DNA from: Listeria farberi
GTDB taxonomy: Bacteria; Bacillota; Bacilli; Lactobacillales; Listeriaceae
NCBI RefSeq assembly: GCF_014229245.1
Contig: NZ_JAARZJ010000007.1
Coordinates: forward strand, 1 to 64,000
Direction: 5' to 3'
DNA: 64,000 bases
Under the pieces are notes generated by a model that did not search any database, was not told where the DNA came from, and saw only the letters and a list, made by a program, of their open reading frames with translations. Numbering within the stretch: the stretch's first letter is position 1; each line of letters begins with the position of its first letter. Below, piece after piece: positions 1 through 7,392 of this stretch. Made by a program: the position numbers and the translations under genes.

Positions 1-478
1 ATACATTTGCTAATAATTCTTTCGTTTGTTTACCAGAACGCTTATTATACTGCAAAGCATAAATTAAAAATGAAAAACTTAACTTTTCGTCGCAACCTGC
101 AGTTATATCAGGACGCGTACTAAACATGTATTTAAAGCGTCTTTTGATTATATTTGCTACACATACTAATAACGGAATTTTAATCCAAATAACTAAGTCA
201 GTGTCTTCCAGTCTTTTACTAAGGTTAAAAAAATAGTCTCCATCGATGATATACGGCTTTTTTGAACTCATTATTTCATTTACTTTCTTTTCGAATTCCA
301 ATTCAGATATATGATTCCAATTTTCTTGCCAAAAAATCTTATCAAGATGACATACTTCAAAGTCATATTTTTCGCCAATTTTTGCTGCGAAAGTTGATTT
401 TCCAGCGCCATTTGGACCGATTACTAATACTTTGTTCTTGTTTACCAACACGGCTTCTAGTTGATTGTTATGCTTCAT
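1..478 (-). CDS. P-loop adenylate-kinase-like protein (FlaR/topology-modulation family), partial
   Basis: The reading frame begins at ATG 476-478 and stays open to the left edge (159 codons visible), so the C-terminus lies outside the window. A GCGGAGGA ribosome site sits about 9 nt upstream. Near residue 20 it carries the Walker A motif GPNGAGKS, followed by Leu-Asp-Lys and a Trp-rich stretch (FWQENW) and an IIDGDYFF segment. These are typical of small adenylate-kinase-like proteins annotated as DNA topology modulation protein FlaR, which probably phosphorylate a nucleotide or small molecule. The true substrate is unknown. It starts 6 nt after the stop of the upstream HTH gene, so it is probably the third gene of a membrane protein-regulator-kinase operon. 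The family call is good and the function is uncertain. Confidence 0.75.
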   Translation of the reverse strand, partial: MKHNNQLEAVLVNKNKVLVIGPNGAGKSTFAAKIGEKYDFEVCHLDKIFWQENWNHISELEFEKKVNEIMSSKKPYIIDGDYFFNLSKRLEDTDLVIWIKIPLLVCVANIIKRRFKYMFSTRPDITAGCDEKLSFSFLIYALQYNKRSGKQTKELLANV

Positions 479-484
479 AGTTGT

Positions 485-724
485 TCATCCTCCGCTTTTT
501 AGTTTATTTTCAGGCGTATCATCAGCCACATACTCTAATATATCACCAGGCTGGCAATTTAATGCTTTACAGATTTCATTTAACGTGGAAAATCGTATCG
601 CACTTACTTTGCCAGTCTTGATTTTAGATAAGTTAACATTAGCAATTCCGACTTCTTCGGACAGCTGGTTTAAAGATATTTTACGGTCAGCCATTATACG
701 ATCTAACCTCAATACAATTGCCAT
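485..724 (-). CDS. small XRE/Cro-CI family HTH regulator (YozG-like)
   Basis: A protein of about 79 residues made almost entirely of a helix-turn-helix DNA-binding domain: 'RLDRIMADRKISLNQLSEEV', then an IANVNLSKIKTGK recognition region and a CQPGDILEY segment typical of the YozG/Cro-like family. I chose ATG 722-724 because GGAG lies about 9 nt upstream. A further in-frame ATG at 737-739 has no ribosome site. It begins 15 nt after the DUF2975 gene and ends 6 nt before the kinase gene, so the three are probably co-transcribed. In Bacillus a YoaS-type DUF2975 membrane protein is similarly paired with a YozG-type regulator, which suggests that the membrane protein modulates the regulator. That last point is inference. 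Confidence 0.85.
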   Translation of the reverse strand: MAIVLRLDRIMADRKISLNQLSEEVGIANVNLSKIKTGKVSAIRFSTLNEICKALNCQPGDILEYVADDTPENKLKSGG

Positions 725-739
725 CGTTTTTCGCTCCAT

Positions 740-1288
740 TCATAAAGTTTCGTCAGATTCTTTTTGCAAAGCTGCACCATAACGAAATATTTCAGTCAAA
801 CAATAAAAAATAATTGCAAAGAAAAATGCCATGTCTAGTCCTAAATGAATACTATAACCTGGGATTAAAATTGTATGCAAAACTGAGTATACAATTTGCG
901 GACCTAACGCATAAACGAGCATTAATTGTGCAATTCTATGTAACCTTTTGATTTCAACATCAGCAAAAGGTGTAAATTCAACTGCTAAATCTTGAAAAAT
1001 GGTACTAGCAATCCATAGCATCCAAGCGATTAAAATAGCCGAAAGAACTGAAATACCAACTGTGAGCCACTCTTCCGTTTGAATATATTGGGAAATGTCA
1101 TTACCTGCAAAATATTCAGTATTAAAATTTAAAATAGTGTTTAATTCCATCTTATTTATACTGATATTATTACTATTAAGCAACTTCATCACAATAGCTA
1201 AAGCGGCTACCAGAATCGCGCCTACAGACAGAATCTTAAGGGTAATATGTAGAAAATAACTCATTTTTTGCAATCGTTTTAGTTTCAT
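740..1288 (-). CDS. DUF2975 family integral membrane protein (YoaS-like)
   Basis: A 182-residue hydrophobic protein with four predicted membrane helices: about residues 15-35, 70-95, 120-140 and 148-168. The spacing and the conserved 'FRYGAALQKESDETL' C-terminus match DUF2975 proteins, which are commonly encoded beside a small HTH regulator, as here. No catalytic motif is visible. Start ATG 1286-1288 follows AGGGGGAG. A near-consensus promoter (TTGACA, 18 nt, TATAAT) lies immediately upstream and a 10-bp palindrome abuts its -35 box. The biochemical role is unknown. A membrane partner or sensor for the adjacent regulator is a reasonable guess only. Confidence 0.85.
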   Translation of the reverse strand: MKLKRLQKMSYFLHITLKILSVGAILVAALAIVMKLLNSNNISINKMELNTILNFNTEYFAGNDISQYIQTEEWLTVGISVLSAILIAWMLWIASTIFQDLAVEFTPFADVEIKRLHRIAQLMLVYALGPQIVYSVLHTILIPGYSIHLGLDMAFFFAIIFYCLTEIFRYGAALQKESDETL

Positions 1289-1311
1289 GTAAATCTCCCC
1301 CTTTTTTCTCG

Positions 1312-1371
1312 ATTATACATAACAGAGCGATAGTATGTCAATAATTATTTAATGATAAACGTTAAATAATT
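1312..1371 (-). promoter_or_regulatory. promoter and palindromic operator of the DUF2975-HTH-kinase operon
   Basis: On the minus strand the -35 box TTGACA (1336-1341) is separated by 18 nt from the -10 box TATAAT (1312-1317). Directly upstream, AATTATTTAA (1343-1352) and TTAAATAATT (1362-1371) form a perfect 10-bp inverted repeat with a 9-nt spacer. The position suggests an operator for the HTH protein of the same operon. This is inferred from placement. Confidence 0.6.
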
Positions 1372-1383
1372 AATAACTAGCAT

Positions 1384-1415
1384 AAAAAAAGACTGAACAA
1401 AATTGCTCAGTCTTT
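1384..1415 (-). terminator. intrinsic terminator of mdrL
   Basis: Arms AAAGACTGA (1388-1396) and TCAGTCTTT (1407-1415) form a stem. On the minus strand the stem is followed by a T run (1384-1390 in plus coordinates), just past the mdrL stop codon. Confidence 0.75.
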
Positions 1416-1420
1416 CATTT

Positions 1421-2614
1421 TTATTCACTTTTTATTGAAGTAGATTGTTGAAGTGCAAAATGTGCCGGTTTTAATTTAATAAAAAGTAGTCCCATACCAG
1501 CTAAACAAATGACACTGGCTACAATAAATGGCATTTTCATACCAAATGCTTCGCTAAGTAAGCCGGAACAAAGTGGTGCAAATGCTGCTCCTAACCAACG
1601 TACAAAGTTATATGCCCCACTAGTGACACTTCTTGCATACGGCGAGTGCTCCATCACAGTTGTTGTAAACAAGGCGTTATTTATGCCTAAGATTAAGCCG
1701 GAAATAACTATTAAACCAATATCAATGGCTGTATTATCAATAAATCCGAGTAATGCTAAGATAACAGCACACGCAAGTAACGATCCCTTTAATATTTGTT
1801 TACTATTAAAACGAAATTCTAATGCATGAGAAACTTTTGCAGAACCAAGAGCTAAGCATAGTCCCCAAGCAAAAAATACAAAACCGATTTGAATCGCTGA
1901 TAAACCAAGAATGAGTGGTGAATAAGCTAAAATAGTGAAGAAGCAATAATAATAAAACATGCCACTAAATGCGATTTGTAGAAACGGGCGATATTTAAAC
2001 AAATGTAACATCTGTTTGATAGCCATTTCATTTTTTTCAGTAGGTGCTTGAACAACTTTCTTCGGTTCTTTTACTTTGAATAAAATCAGTAAAAATGCGA
2101 TAAAAATTAAGCAAGCTGTAGCAAAGAATGGATAGCGCCACGAAACATTTCCTAAAATTCCTCCTAATAAAGGTCCAAATGCCATTCCAAGACCCATAGA
2201 AGCTTCATAAATCCCAATCGCATGTCCTGGGGTCTCTGATAAAGCAATTAACATTGTCATCGCTGTAGCCATGAACATTGAATTACCAAAACCCCAGCCA
2301 GCACGAAAAATAGATAAAGCGCCAATTGTATCTGATAAACCACATAATAATGCAAAAATAGTTACGATAAATAGTCCGATAACGATTAATTTTTTGTCAC
2401 CCAATTTACCTGCGACAATACCGATTGGAATCATCATAATCGCCATTGTAAAAATATAAGCAGTGAATAACATTTCAACTTGTGAATGGGATGCGCCAAT
2501 ACTTTCTGCAATAGAAGGTAAAAGTGGATCCACAACCCCAATCCCCATAAAAGCAAGCAAACTAGCTGCTGCTGTTATCCATTTCCCCGTGTTCATTTCC
2601 TTGTCTGTCATCAT
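1421..2614 (-). CDS. mdrL: MFS multidrug efflux transporter MdrL
   Basis: A 397-residue major facilitator protein with about 12 hydrophobic helices. It has the loop 2-3 signature GKLGDKKLIVIG (around residues 70-80) and the drug/proton antiporter motif-C-like segment 'YEASMGLGMAFGPLLGG' in helix 5. Its position next to, and divergent from, a PadR-type regulator identifies it as the Listeria MdrL pump. That pump has been linked in the literature to export of ethidium and to tolerance of quaternary ammonium compounds. It acts in the cytoplasmic membrane, driven by proton motive force. The start at ATG 2612-2614 gives the usual length. Expression is probably repressed by LadR through the repeats between the two genes. 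Confidence 0.9.
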   Translation of the reverse strand: MMTDKEMNTGKWITAAASLLAFMGIGVVDPLLPSIAESIGASHSQVEMLFTAYIFTMAIMMIPIGIVAGKLGDKKLIVIGLFIVTIFALLCGLSDTIGALSIFRAGWGFGNSMFMATAMTMLIALSETPGHAIGIYEASMGLGMAFGPLLGGILGNVSWRYPFFATACLIFIAFLLILFKVKEPKKVVQAPTEKNEMAIKQMLHLFKYRPFLQIAFSGMFYYYCFFTILAYSPLILGLSAIQIGFVFFAWGLCLALGSAKVSHALEFRFNSKQILKGSLLACAVILALLGFIDNTAIDIGLIVISGLILGINNALFTTTVMEHSPYARSVTSGAYNFVRWLGAAFAPLCSGLLSEAFGMKMPFIVASVICLAGMGLLFIKLKPAHFALQQSTSIKSE

Positions 2615-2656
2615 AATACAACTACACTTCCCTTTCCAAAATAAAACTCAACTATT

Positions 2657-2685
2657 ATATTACGCTTGATAAATACCAATGTCAA
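2657..2685 (-). promoter_or_regulatory. mdrL promoter
   Basis: On the minus strand TTGACA (2680-2685) is separated by 17 nt from TAATAT (2657-2662). The -35 box is a perfect consensus. The LadR-candidate repeats begin 3 nt further upstream. Confidence 0.65.
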
Positions 2686-2688
2686 TAT

Positions 2689-2716
2689 TTACATATATAA
2701 TTTATTACATATATAA
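2689..2716. promoter_or_regulatory. tandem TTACATATATAA repeats, candidate LadR operator
   Basis: TTACATATATAA occurs at 2689-2700 and again at 2705-2716, a 16-bp period. The repeats lie exactly between the mdrL -35 box (ends 2685) and the ladR -35 box (starts 2721). PadR-family regulators bind AT-rich ATGTA-type sequences in such divergent regions. The operator role is inferred from sequence and position. Confidence 0.55.
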
Positions 2717-2720
2717 ATAT

Positions 2721-2749
2721 TTTACTTATTGATGTTTATCGCTTACAAT
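2721..2749 (+). promoter_or_regulatory. ladR promoter
   Basis: TTTACT (2721-2726), a 17-nt spacer and TACAAT (2744-2749) lie 32 nt before the ladR start codon. Confidence 0.55.
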
Positions 2750-2781
2750 AAGGTTAAATAGAATTTTAGAGGTGCTACTGT

Positions 2782-3312
2782 ATGATACCAAATGTCTTAG
2801 AATATACTTTATTGCAAATGATTGCTCGTGAAGCCTCTAGCGGTTATGAACTAGCAAACCGGCTTCGGATTATGCAAAATACGCATCACAGCCAAATTTA
2901 TCCTTCTTTATCTAAATTAGAAAAGGCTGGTTTTTTAGTTGTTCATAAGCATTCTCAAGATAAAAAGCCTGATAAAAAAGTTTATACCATCACACAATCC
3001 GGCTTAGATTCTCTGCTCGAATGGTCCGAAACGCCACTTAAAATTCCTGTTACAAGGGATGAATTTACAACAAAAGTGCAACTCGATTGGTTAAATAATG
3101 CCAGAACCAAAGGACTTATTGAAGAACGAGAAAGCTATTTAAAAGAACAATTAGGTTTAATTGAAGAAACACTAGATCATTTCGTTAATTTATTTGATTT
3201 AAAAACCAAACAAGACAAGCTAAAAAACATGTCTTATCAGGTCTATGCAAGACGATTAGATTTAATTCAAACCGAATTAAATTGGTGCGAAGAAATGTAT
3301 AAAATATTATAA
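2782..3312 (+). CDS. ladR: PadR-family transcriptional repressor LadR
   Basis: A 176-residue PadR-type regulator. The N-terminal winged helix spans about residues 1-80: 'LEYTLLQMIAREASSGYEL', the HHSQIYPSLSKLEKAG recognition helix and the KKVYTITQSG wing. A C-terminal dimerisation region of long helices follows (residues 95-176). The ribosome site GAGGTG precedes ATG 2782. The gene is divergent from mdrL, and the L. monocytogenes LadR protein is known to repress mdrL. The arrangement suggests substrate-induced derepression and autoregulation through the shared 167-bp intergenic region. Confidence 0.9.
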   Translation: MIPNVLEYTLLQMIAREASSGYELANRLRIMQNTHHSQIYPSLSKLEKAGFLVVHKHSQDKKPDKKVYTITQSGLDSLLEWSETPLKIPVTRDEFTTKVQLDWLNNARTKGLIEERESYLKEQLGLIEETLDHFVNLFDLKTKQDKLKNMSYQVYARRLDLIQTELNWCEEMYKIL

Positions 3313-3344
3313 AAAACCGGCGAACTTAGTATTCGCCGGTTTTT
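3312..3344. terminator. bidirectional terminator between ladR and pflA
   Basis: AAAAACCGGCGAA (3312-3324) and TTCGCCGGTTTTT (3332-3344) form a perfect 13-bp stem with a 7-nt loop. Flanking A and T runs make it work for both convergent genes. Confidence 0.9.
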
Positions 3345-3345
3345 A

Positions 3346-4092
3346 CTATTTATAACTACTAGTTTCTAAGATTTTATTAGCCATCGCTACCACTTCTTCT
3401 TCTGGAGCTTCGATGCCTTCTAATGGGTAACGAATGCCCATTTCTTTCCACTTGTAAACGCCCATCGTATGGTATGGAAGTACATCCACTTGTTTTACAT
3501 TTGGAAGAGTTTGAATAAATTCGTGTAGCTTTGTTAAATCTTCTGGATCATCTGTTTTAGTTGGAATTAGCACGTGTCTAATCCAAATTGGTTGCTCTTT
3601 ATCTCGTAAATAGTGAGCAAAATCGATAATTGGTGCGTTGGATTTCGTAGTTAGTTTTAAATGTTTTTCTGGATTGATTTGTTTAATATCAAGTAAAATC
3701 AAATCTGTTACTTCCATCAAACGATCCAATTTCTCGATAAACTCCGGATCACGAGTGAAACAGCCACCACAAGAGTCGATAGTTGTATGCACTCCTGCTG
3801 CTTTACATAACGTGAAAAAATCGATTAGGAAATCTACTTGAAGTAATGGTTCACCGCCACTAACTGTAACACCACCACCTGATGCATCCCAAAACTCTTT
3901 ATACTTAATCGCTTCGTTAAATACATCTTGGGCTGAGCGTTCTGTGCCTGTACCAATTTTCCAAGTATCAGGATTATGACAAAATTGACAACGAAGTAAA
4001 CACCCCTGCATAAAAACAATAAAGCGGATACCTGGACCGTCTACTGTTCCCATTGTTTCTACTGAATGAACTCTTCCTAAAACCTCTGTCAT
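3346..4092 (-). CDS. pflA: pyruvate formate-lyase activating enzyme
   Basis: A radical-SAM enzyme of 248 residues. It reductively cleaves S-adenosylmethionine on a 4Fe-4S cluster to install the glycyl radical on PflB under anaerobic conditions. The cluster motif CLLRCQFC is near residues 31-38 and is followed by HNPDTW. The SAM-binding GGGVTVSGGEPLL stretch is near residue 72. The length is normal for the family. It lies 77 nt downstream of pflB on the same strand, separated by a hairpin that may lower its expression relative to pflB. In L. monocytogenes annotation this gene is often called pflC. Confidence 0.95.
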   Translation of the reverse strand: MTEVLGRVHSVETMGTVDGPGIRFIVFMQGCLLRCQFCHNPDTWKIGTGTERSAQDVFNEAIKYKEFWDASGGGVTVSGGEPLLQVDFLIDFFTLCKAAGVHTTIDSCGGCFTRDPEFIEKLDRLMEVTDLILLDIKQINPEKHLKLTTKSNAPIIDFAHYLRDKEQPIWIRHVLIPTKTDDPEDLTKLHEFIQTLPNVKQVDVLPYHTMGVYKWKEMGIRYPLEGIEAPEEEVVAMANKILETSSYK

Positions 4093-4118
4093 AATTCTCC
4101 TCTTCCTTTCCTAAATAA

Positions 4119-4147
4119 CAAGGATTGCTACTGGTGAGCAATCCTTG
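4119..4147 (-). terminator. intercistronic hairpin between pflB and pflA
   Basis: CAAGGATTGCT (4119-4129) and AGCAATCCTTG (4137-4147) form a perfect 11-bp stem. Only a weak T-rich tail follows on the minus strand. It is likely a partial terminator or a processing/stabilising element that sets the pflB:pflA ratio. Confidence 0.6.
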
Positions 4148-4169
4148 TCGAAGCGTTCTCGCCTAATTA

Positions 4170-6401
4170 TTACATGGATTCGTGCATTGTACGGTGAATA
4201 ACGTCTAATTGTTGTTCACGAGTTAGTTTGATAAAGTTAACGGCATATCCAGAAACACGGATAGTTAGTTGAGGGTATTCTTCTGGATGATCCATCGCAT
4301 CAAGTAATGTATCACGATTGAATACATTGATGTTTAAGTGATGTCCCATTTTTGTGGAATAACCATCCAGCATTGCAACTAAGTTATTGATTTGTGATTC
4401 ATCTTCGCGACCTAAAGCTTTAGGTACGATAGAGAATGTGTTAGAAATACCATCTTGACCATATTCGTAAGGAAGTTTAGCTACAGAAGATAGAGAAGCT
4501 AAAGCACCTTTAGTATCGCGGCCATGCATTGGATTCGCACCTGGTGCAAATGGTTCGCCTGCGCGACGTCCGTCTGGTGTGTTACCAGTTTTCTTACCAT
4601 AAACCACGTTGGATGTGATTGTAAGAACAGAAGTTGTGTGTACTGCATCACGGTAAGTTTTATGTTTTCTAACTTTTGTCATAAATGTTTTTAGAAGTTC
4701 AACTGCAATCTCATCTACACGGTCATCATTGTTTCCGTATTTAGGATATTCGCCTTCGATTTCATAATCAACCACGATACCGTCTTCGTCACGAATTGGA
4801 CGAACAGTAGCATATTTAATAGCAGATAAGGAGTCAGCTGCAACGGAAAGTCCAGCAATACCAGTTGCCATTGTACGTAATACTTCTGTATCATGTAAAG
4901 CCATTTCAATACGTTCGTAAGCATATTTATCATGCATATAATGAATAACATTTAGTGTGTTAAGGTAAAGTTCTGCAATCCATTCCATCATTGCATCATA
5001 TTTTTCCATTACTTCTTTGTAATCTAATACGTCGCCTTCCACTGGACGATAAGCAGGTCCAACTTGTGCTTTAGATTTTTCATCGACACCACCATTGATT
5101 GCATAAAGAAGTGTTTTAGCAAGGTTGGCACGAGCACCAAAGAATTGCATTTGTTTACCTACACGCATTGCGGATACACAACATGCGATTGCATAGTCGT
5201 CTCCCCATTTAGGGCGCATAACATCGTCATTTTCATATTGAATAGCAGATGTTTTGATAGACATTTTTGCACAGAATTTCTTAAATCCTGATGGCAAATG
5301 AGTGGACCAAAGTACAGTTAAGTTTGGTTCTGGAGCAGGTCCTAAGTTATCTAATGTGTGTAAGAAACGGAAGGAGTTTTTCGTTACAAGTGGAACGCCT
5401 TCTTCTGTAATACCACCGATGGATTCAGTAACCCAAGTTGGATCTCCGGAGAATAATTCATTGTAATCTGGTGTACGAGCAAATTTTACTAGACGTAATT
5501 TCATGATGAAGTGGTCAACAATTTCTTGTGCTTCTTCTTCTGTAATTAAGCCATTGCGTAAATCACGTTCTACATAAATATCAAGGAATGTAGATGTACG
5601 TCCTAAGCTCATTGCCGCACCATTTTGTTCTTTAATTGCTGCTAAGTAACCAAGGTATAACCATTGGAATGCTTCTTGAGCAGTTTTAGCTGGACGCCCA
5701 AGATCGAAACCATGTTTTTCGCCTAGTACTTTTAATTCACCTAGAGCACGGATTTGTTCGTTAAGTTCTTCACGTTGACGAATAACATCATCACTCATAG
5801 TACGTAAACCTGTGTTATTTAAATCTTGTTTCTTTTGATTAATTAAGAAGTCAACTCCGTAAAGTGCAACACGACGGTAGTCACCAATAATACGTCCACG
5901 ACCATAAGCATCTGGAAGACCAGTGATTACGCCTGATTTACGAGCCGCACGCATTTCTGCTGTGTAAGCATCGAATACACCTTGGTTATGCGTTTTGCGG
6001 TATTCAGAAAAAATATGGCTAATTTCCTCATCCACTTTAAAACCATAAGATTCAGCTGCAACTTCTGCCATACGGATTCCACCAAATGGTTGTAAAGCGC
6101 GTTTGAAAGGTACATCCGTTTGAACACCAACAACTTTTTCTAAGTCTTTGTTTAAATACCCTGGGTCATGTGAAGTGATAGTAGAAACGATTTTGGTATC
6201 CATATCCAGTACGCCACCGTTTTCACGTTCTTTTTTAGTTAGGTCCATTACTTGATCCCAAAGTTTTGTAGTTGCTTCGGTTGGGCCAACTAAGAATGTG
6301 TCGTCACCGTCATATAAGCGATAGTTTTTTAAGATAAAGTCACGTACATCTACTTCTTGTTGCCAGTTACCACCTGCGAATTCATACCATTGTTCAGTCA
6401 T
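4170..6401 (-). CDS. pflB: formate C-acetyltransferase (pyruvate formate-lyase)
   Basis: A 743-residue glycyl-radical enzyme that converts pyruvate and CoA to acetyl-CoA and formate during anaerobic growth. The catalytic Cys-Cys pair lies in '[11 protein letters not shown]' (about residues 408-409) and the glycyl radical site in 'RVSGYAVNF' near residue 719, where the family has it. I prefer ATG 6399-6401 over the ATG immediately before it because GGAGG is then 7 nt away. A long upstream region (about 420 bp) holds two catabolite-repression-like half sites. It is partnered by pflA downstream. Rex and CcpA control is known for pfl genes in related bacteria. In this sequence only cre-like elements are reasonably visible. 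Confidence 0.97.
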   Translation of the reverse strand: MTEQWYEFAGGNWQQEVDVRDFILKNYRLYDGDDTFLVGPTEATTKLWDQVMDLTKKERENGGVLDMDTKIVSTITSHDPGYLNKDLEKVVGVQTDVPFKRALQPFGGIRMAEVAAESYGFKVDEEISHIFSEYRKTHNQGVFDAYTAEMRAARKSGVITGLPDAYGRGRIIGDYRRVALYGVDFLINQKKQDLNNTGLRTMSDDVIRQREELNEQIRALGELKVLGEKHGFDLGRPAKTAQEAFQWLYLGYLAAIKEQNGAAMSLGRTSTFLDIYVERDLRNGLITEEEAQEIVDHFIMKLRLVKFARTPDYNELFSGDPTWVTESIGGITEEGVPLVTKNSFRFLHTLDNLGPAPEPNLTVLWSTHLPSGFKKFCAKMSIKTSAIQYENDDVMRPKWGDDYAIACCVSAMRVGKQMQFFGARANLAKTLLYAINGGVDEKSKAQVGPAYRPVEGDVLDYKEVMEKYDAMMEWIAELYLNTLNVIHYMHDKYAYERIEMALHDTEVLRTMATGIAGLSVAADSLSAIKYATVRPIRDEDGIVVDYEIEGEYPKYGNNDDRVDEIAVELLKTFMTKVRKHKTYRDAVHTTSVLTITSNVVYGKKTGNTPDGRRAGEPFAPGANPMHGRDTKGALASLSSVAKLPYEYGQDGISNTFSIVPKALGREDESQINNLVAMLDGYSTKMGHHLNINVFNRDTLLDAMDHPEEYPQLTIRVSGYAVNFIKLTREQQLDVIHRTMHESM

Positions 6402-6784
6402 CATATAACCTCCATTTATTGTTCAATCTCGAGCGTGCTTTTTTGAGCAAACTAATTTACAAATAATCTACACTGTTATCATAACATATTCTCCAAAAAA
6501 TGCTACAGTTTTGTGCAATATTTTTCAAACTTTTTTATGAATTTTTTGTGTCATCCCCTTTCAAAATCGCCAAAATTCCTTTTATAATGCGGATTAGCCA
6601 CTTTATCATTATTCTAATTTTATTTTGATTTTAATTCTTTATTTTTACTGTATTACTTCAAATACCGGGTTCTGTTATGGTACAGTTTTAGTTTTAGCTC
6701 TTTGTATAAAACAGGTAGAAAACGCTTAATCTATTGCACGCCAATACCTTAACCATTTATATAGCGTTTTCATTGTTTTTCATG
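6402..6784 (-). promoter_or_regulatory. pflB upstream regulatory region with paired cre-like half sites
   Basis: This is a non-coding stretch between the glpP terminator and pflB. GAAAACGCT (6718-6726) and its inverted copy AGCGTTTTC (6763-6771) match the core of CcpA cre sites. A weak promoter candidate (TATGAT, minus strand, near 6476-6481) lies about 75 nt before the start codon, with a poor -35. An imperfect Rex-like element (TTGTGCAAT...TTTTTCAAA) lies near 6512-6530. The regulatory assignments are tentative, and no ORF is supported. Confidence 0.4.
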
Positions 6785-6826
6785 AAAATAGCTAAGTCGC
6801 TATTAAAACGGCGACTTAGCTATTTT
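6785..6826. terminator. terminator of the mutS-mutL-glpP operon
   Basis: AAAATAGCTAAGTCGC (6785-6800) and GCGACTTAGCTATTTT (6811-6826) form a perfect 16-bp stem immediately after the glpP stop codon. Confidence 0.85.
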
Positions 6827-6827
6827 T

Positions 6828-7376
6828 TTACCATAAATGTTTATTAGATGTTGTAACAGCAATTGCACCACTAGCAATTACTTCATCCACTTGCTTCGTT
6901 GTCTCAATTAATCCCCCAGCAATAACCGGAATGTGTAGCTTTTGGGTCATTTTTTTGACTTGTTCTGGAATGACCCCAGGCAAAAGTTCAATGCAATCAG
7001 GCTGTACTTTTTGAATTAGAGCCACGCCTTTATTATAAGCGCTAGAATCTATCATAAATAATCGCTGAATGGCAAGCATTTTATGTTGTTTTGCTTTCAT
7101 AATAGCATTTCCTCTTGTAGAAATAATACCATCTGGGCAAATTTCTTTACATAAGAAATCAATTGCATAGTCATCATTTTTTAAACCATTGACTAAATCA
7201 GCGTGTAGCAAAACTTTTTTCCCGCCAGCTTGTGCAAATTTTACTAAAGCTTTAAGCTGAGCAACATGAGTCTCGAGCATCACCATATAAGTCAAATCAA
7301 GCTCTAGTATCTTTTCCATGTCTTTTTGATTATGTGCAGCTGGGATGATTGATTGACCAGAAAATGGTAACTCCAA
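6828..7376 (-). CDS. glpP: GlpP family RNA-binding antiterminator (glycerol uptake operon regulator)
   Basis: This protein resembles Bacillus GlpP along its full length, with a TIM-barrel-like fold related to phosphate-binding barrels. Landmarks are 'KVLLHADLVNGLKNDDYAID', GIISTRGNAI, DCIELLPGVIP and the GAIAVTTSN phosphate-binding end. GlpP binds glycerol-3-phosphate and prevents termination in the leaders of glp mRNAs. I set the start at TTG 7374-7376 because AGGAGG sits 7 nt upstream and the homologous N-terminus begins there. Longer in-frame starts overlap mutL and give non-homologous sequence. The result is 182 residues. It follows mutL by 16 nt. No glp structural gene is nearby, so it must act in trans. 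Confidence 0.85.
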   Translation of the reverse strand: MELPFSGQSIIPAAHNQKDMEKILELDLTYMVMLETHVAQLKALVKFAQAGGKKVLLHADLVNGLKNDDYAIDFLCKEICPDGIISTRGNAIMKAKQHKMLAIQRLFMIDSSAYNKGVALIQKVQPDCIELLPGVIPEQVKKMTQKLHIPVIAGGLIETTKQVDEVIASGAIAVTTSNKHLW

Positions 7377-7392
7377 TTGTATTCCTCCTCTT

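Noticed and set aside
465-782. 105-codon frame antisense to the HTH gene and part of the DUF2975 gene
   Set aside because: It is the mirror of clearly real genes on the minus strand and has no ribosome site.
6512-6530. Rex operator in front of pflB
   Set aside because: Only an imperfect match (TTGTG half acceptable, other half poor). Kept as a weak note, not as a supported site.
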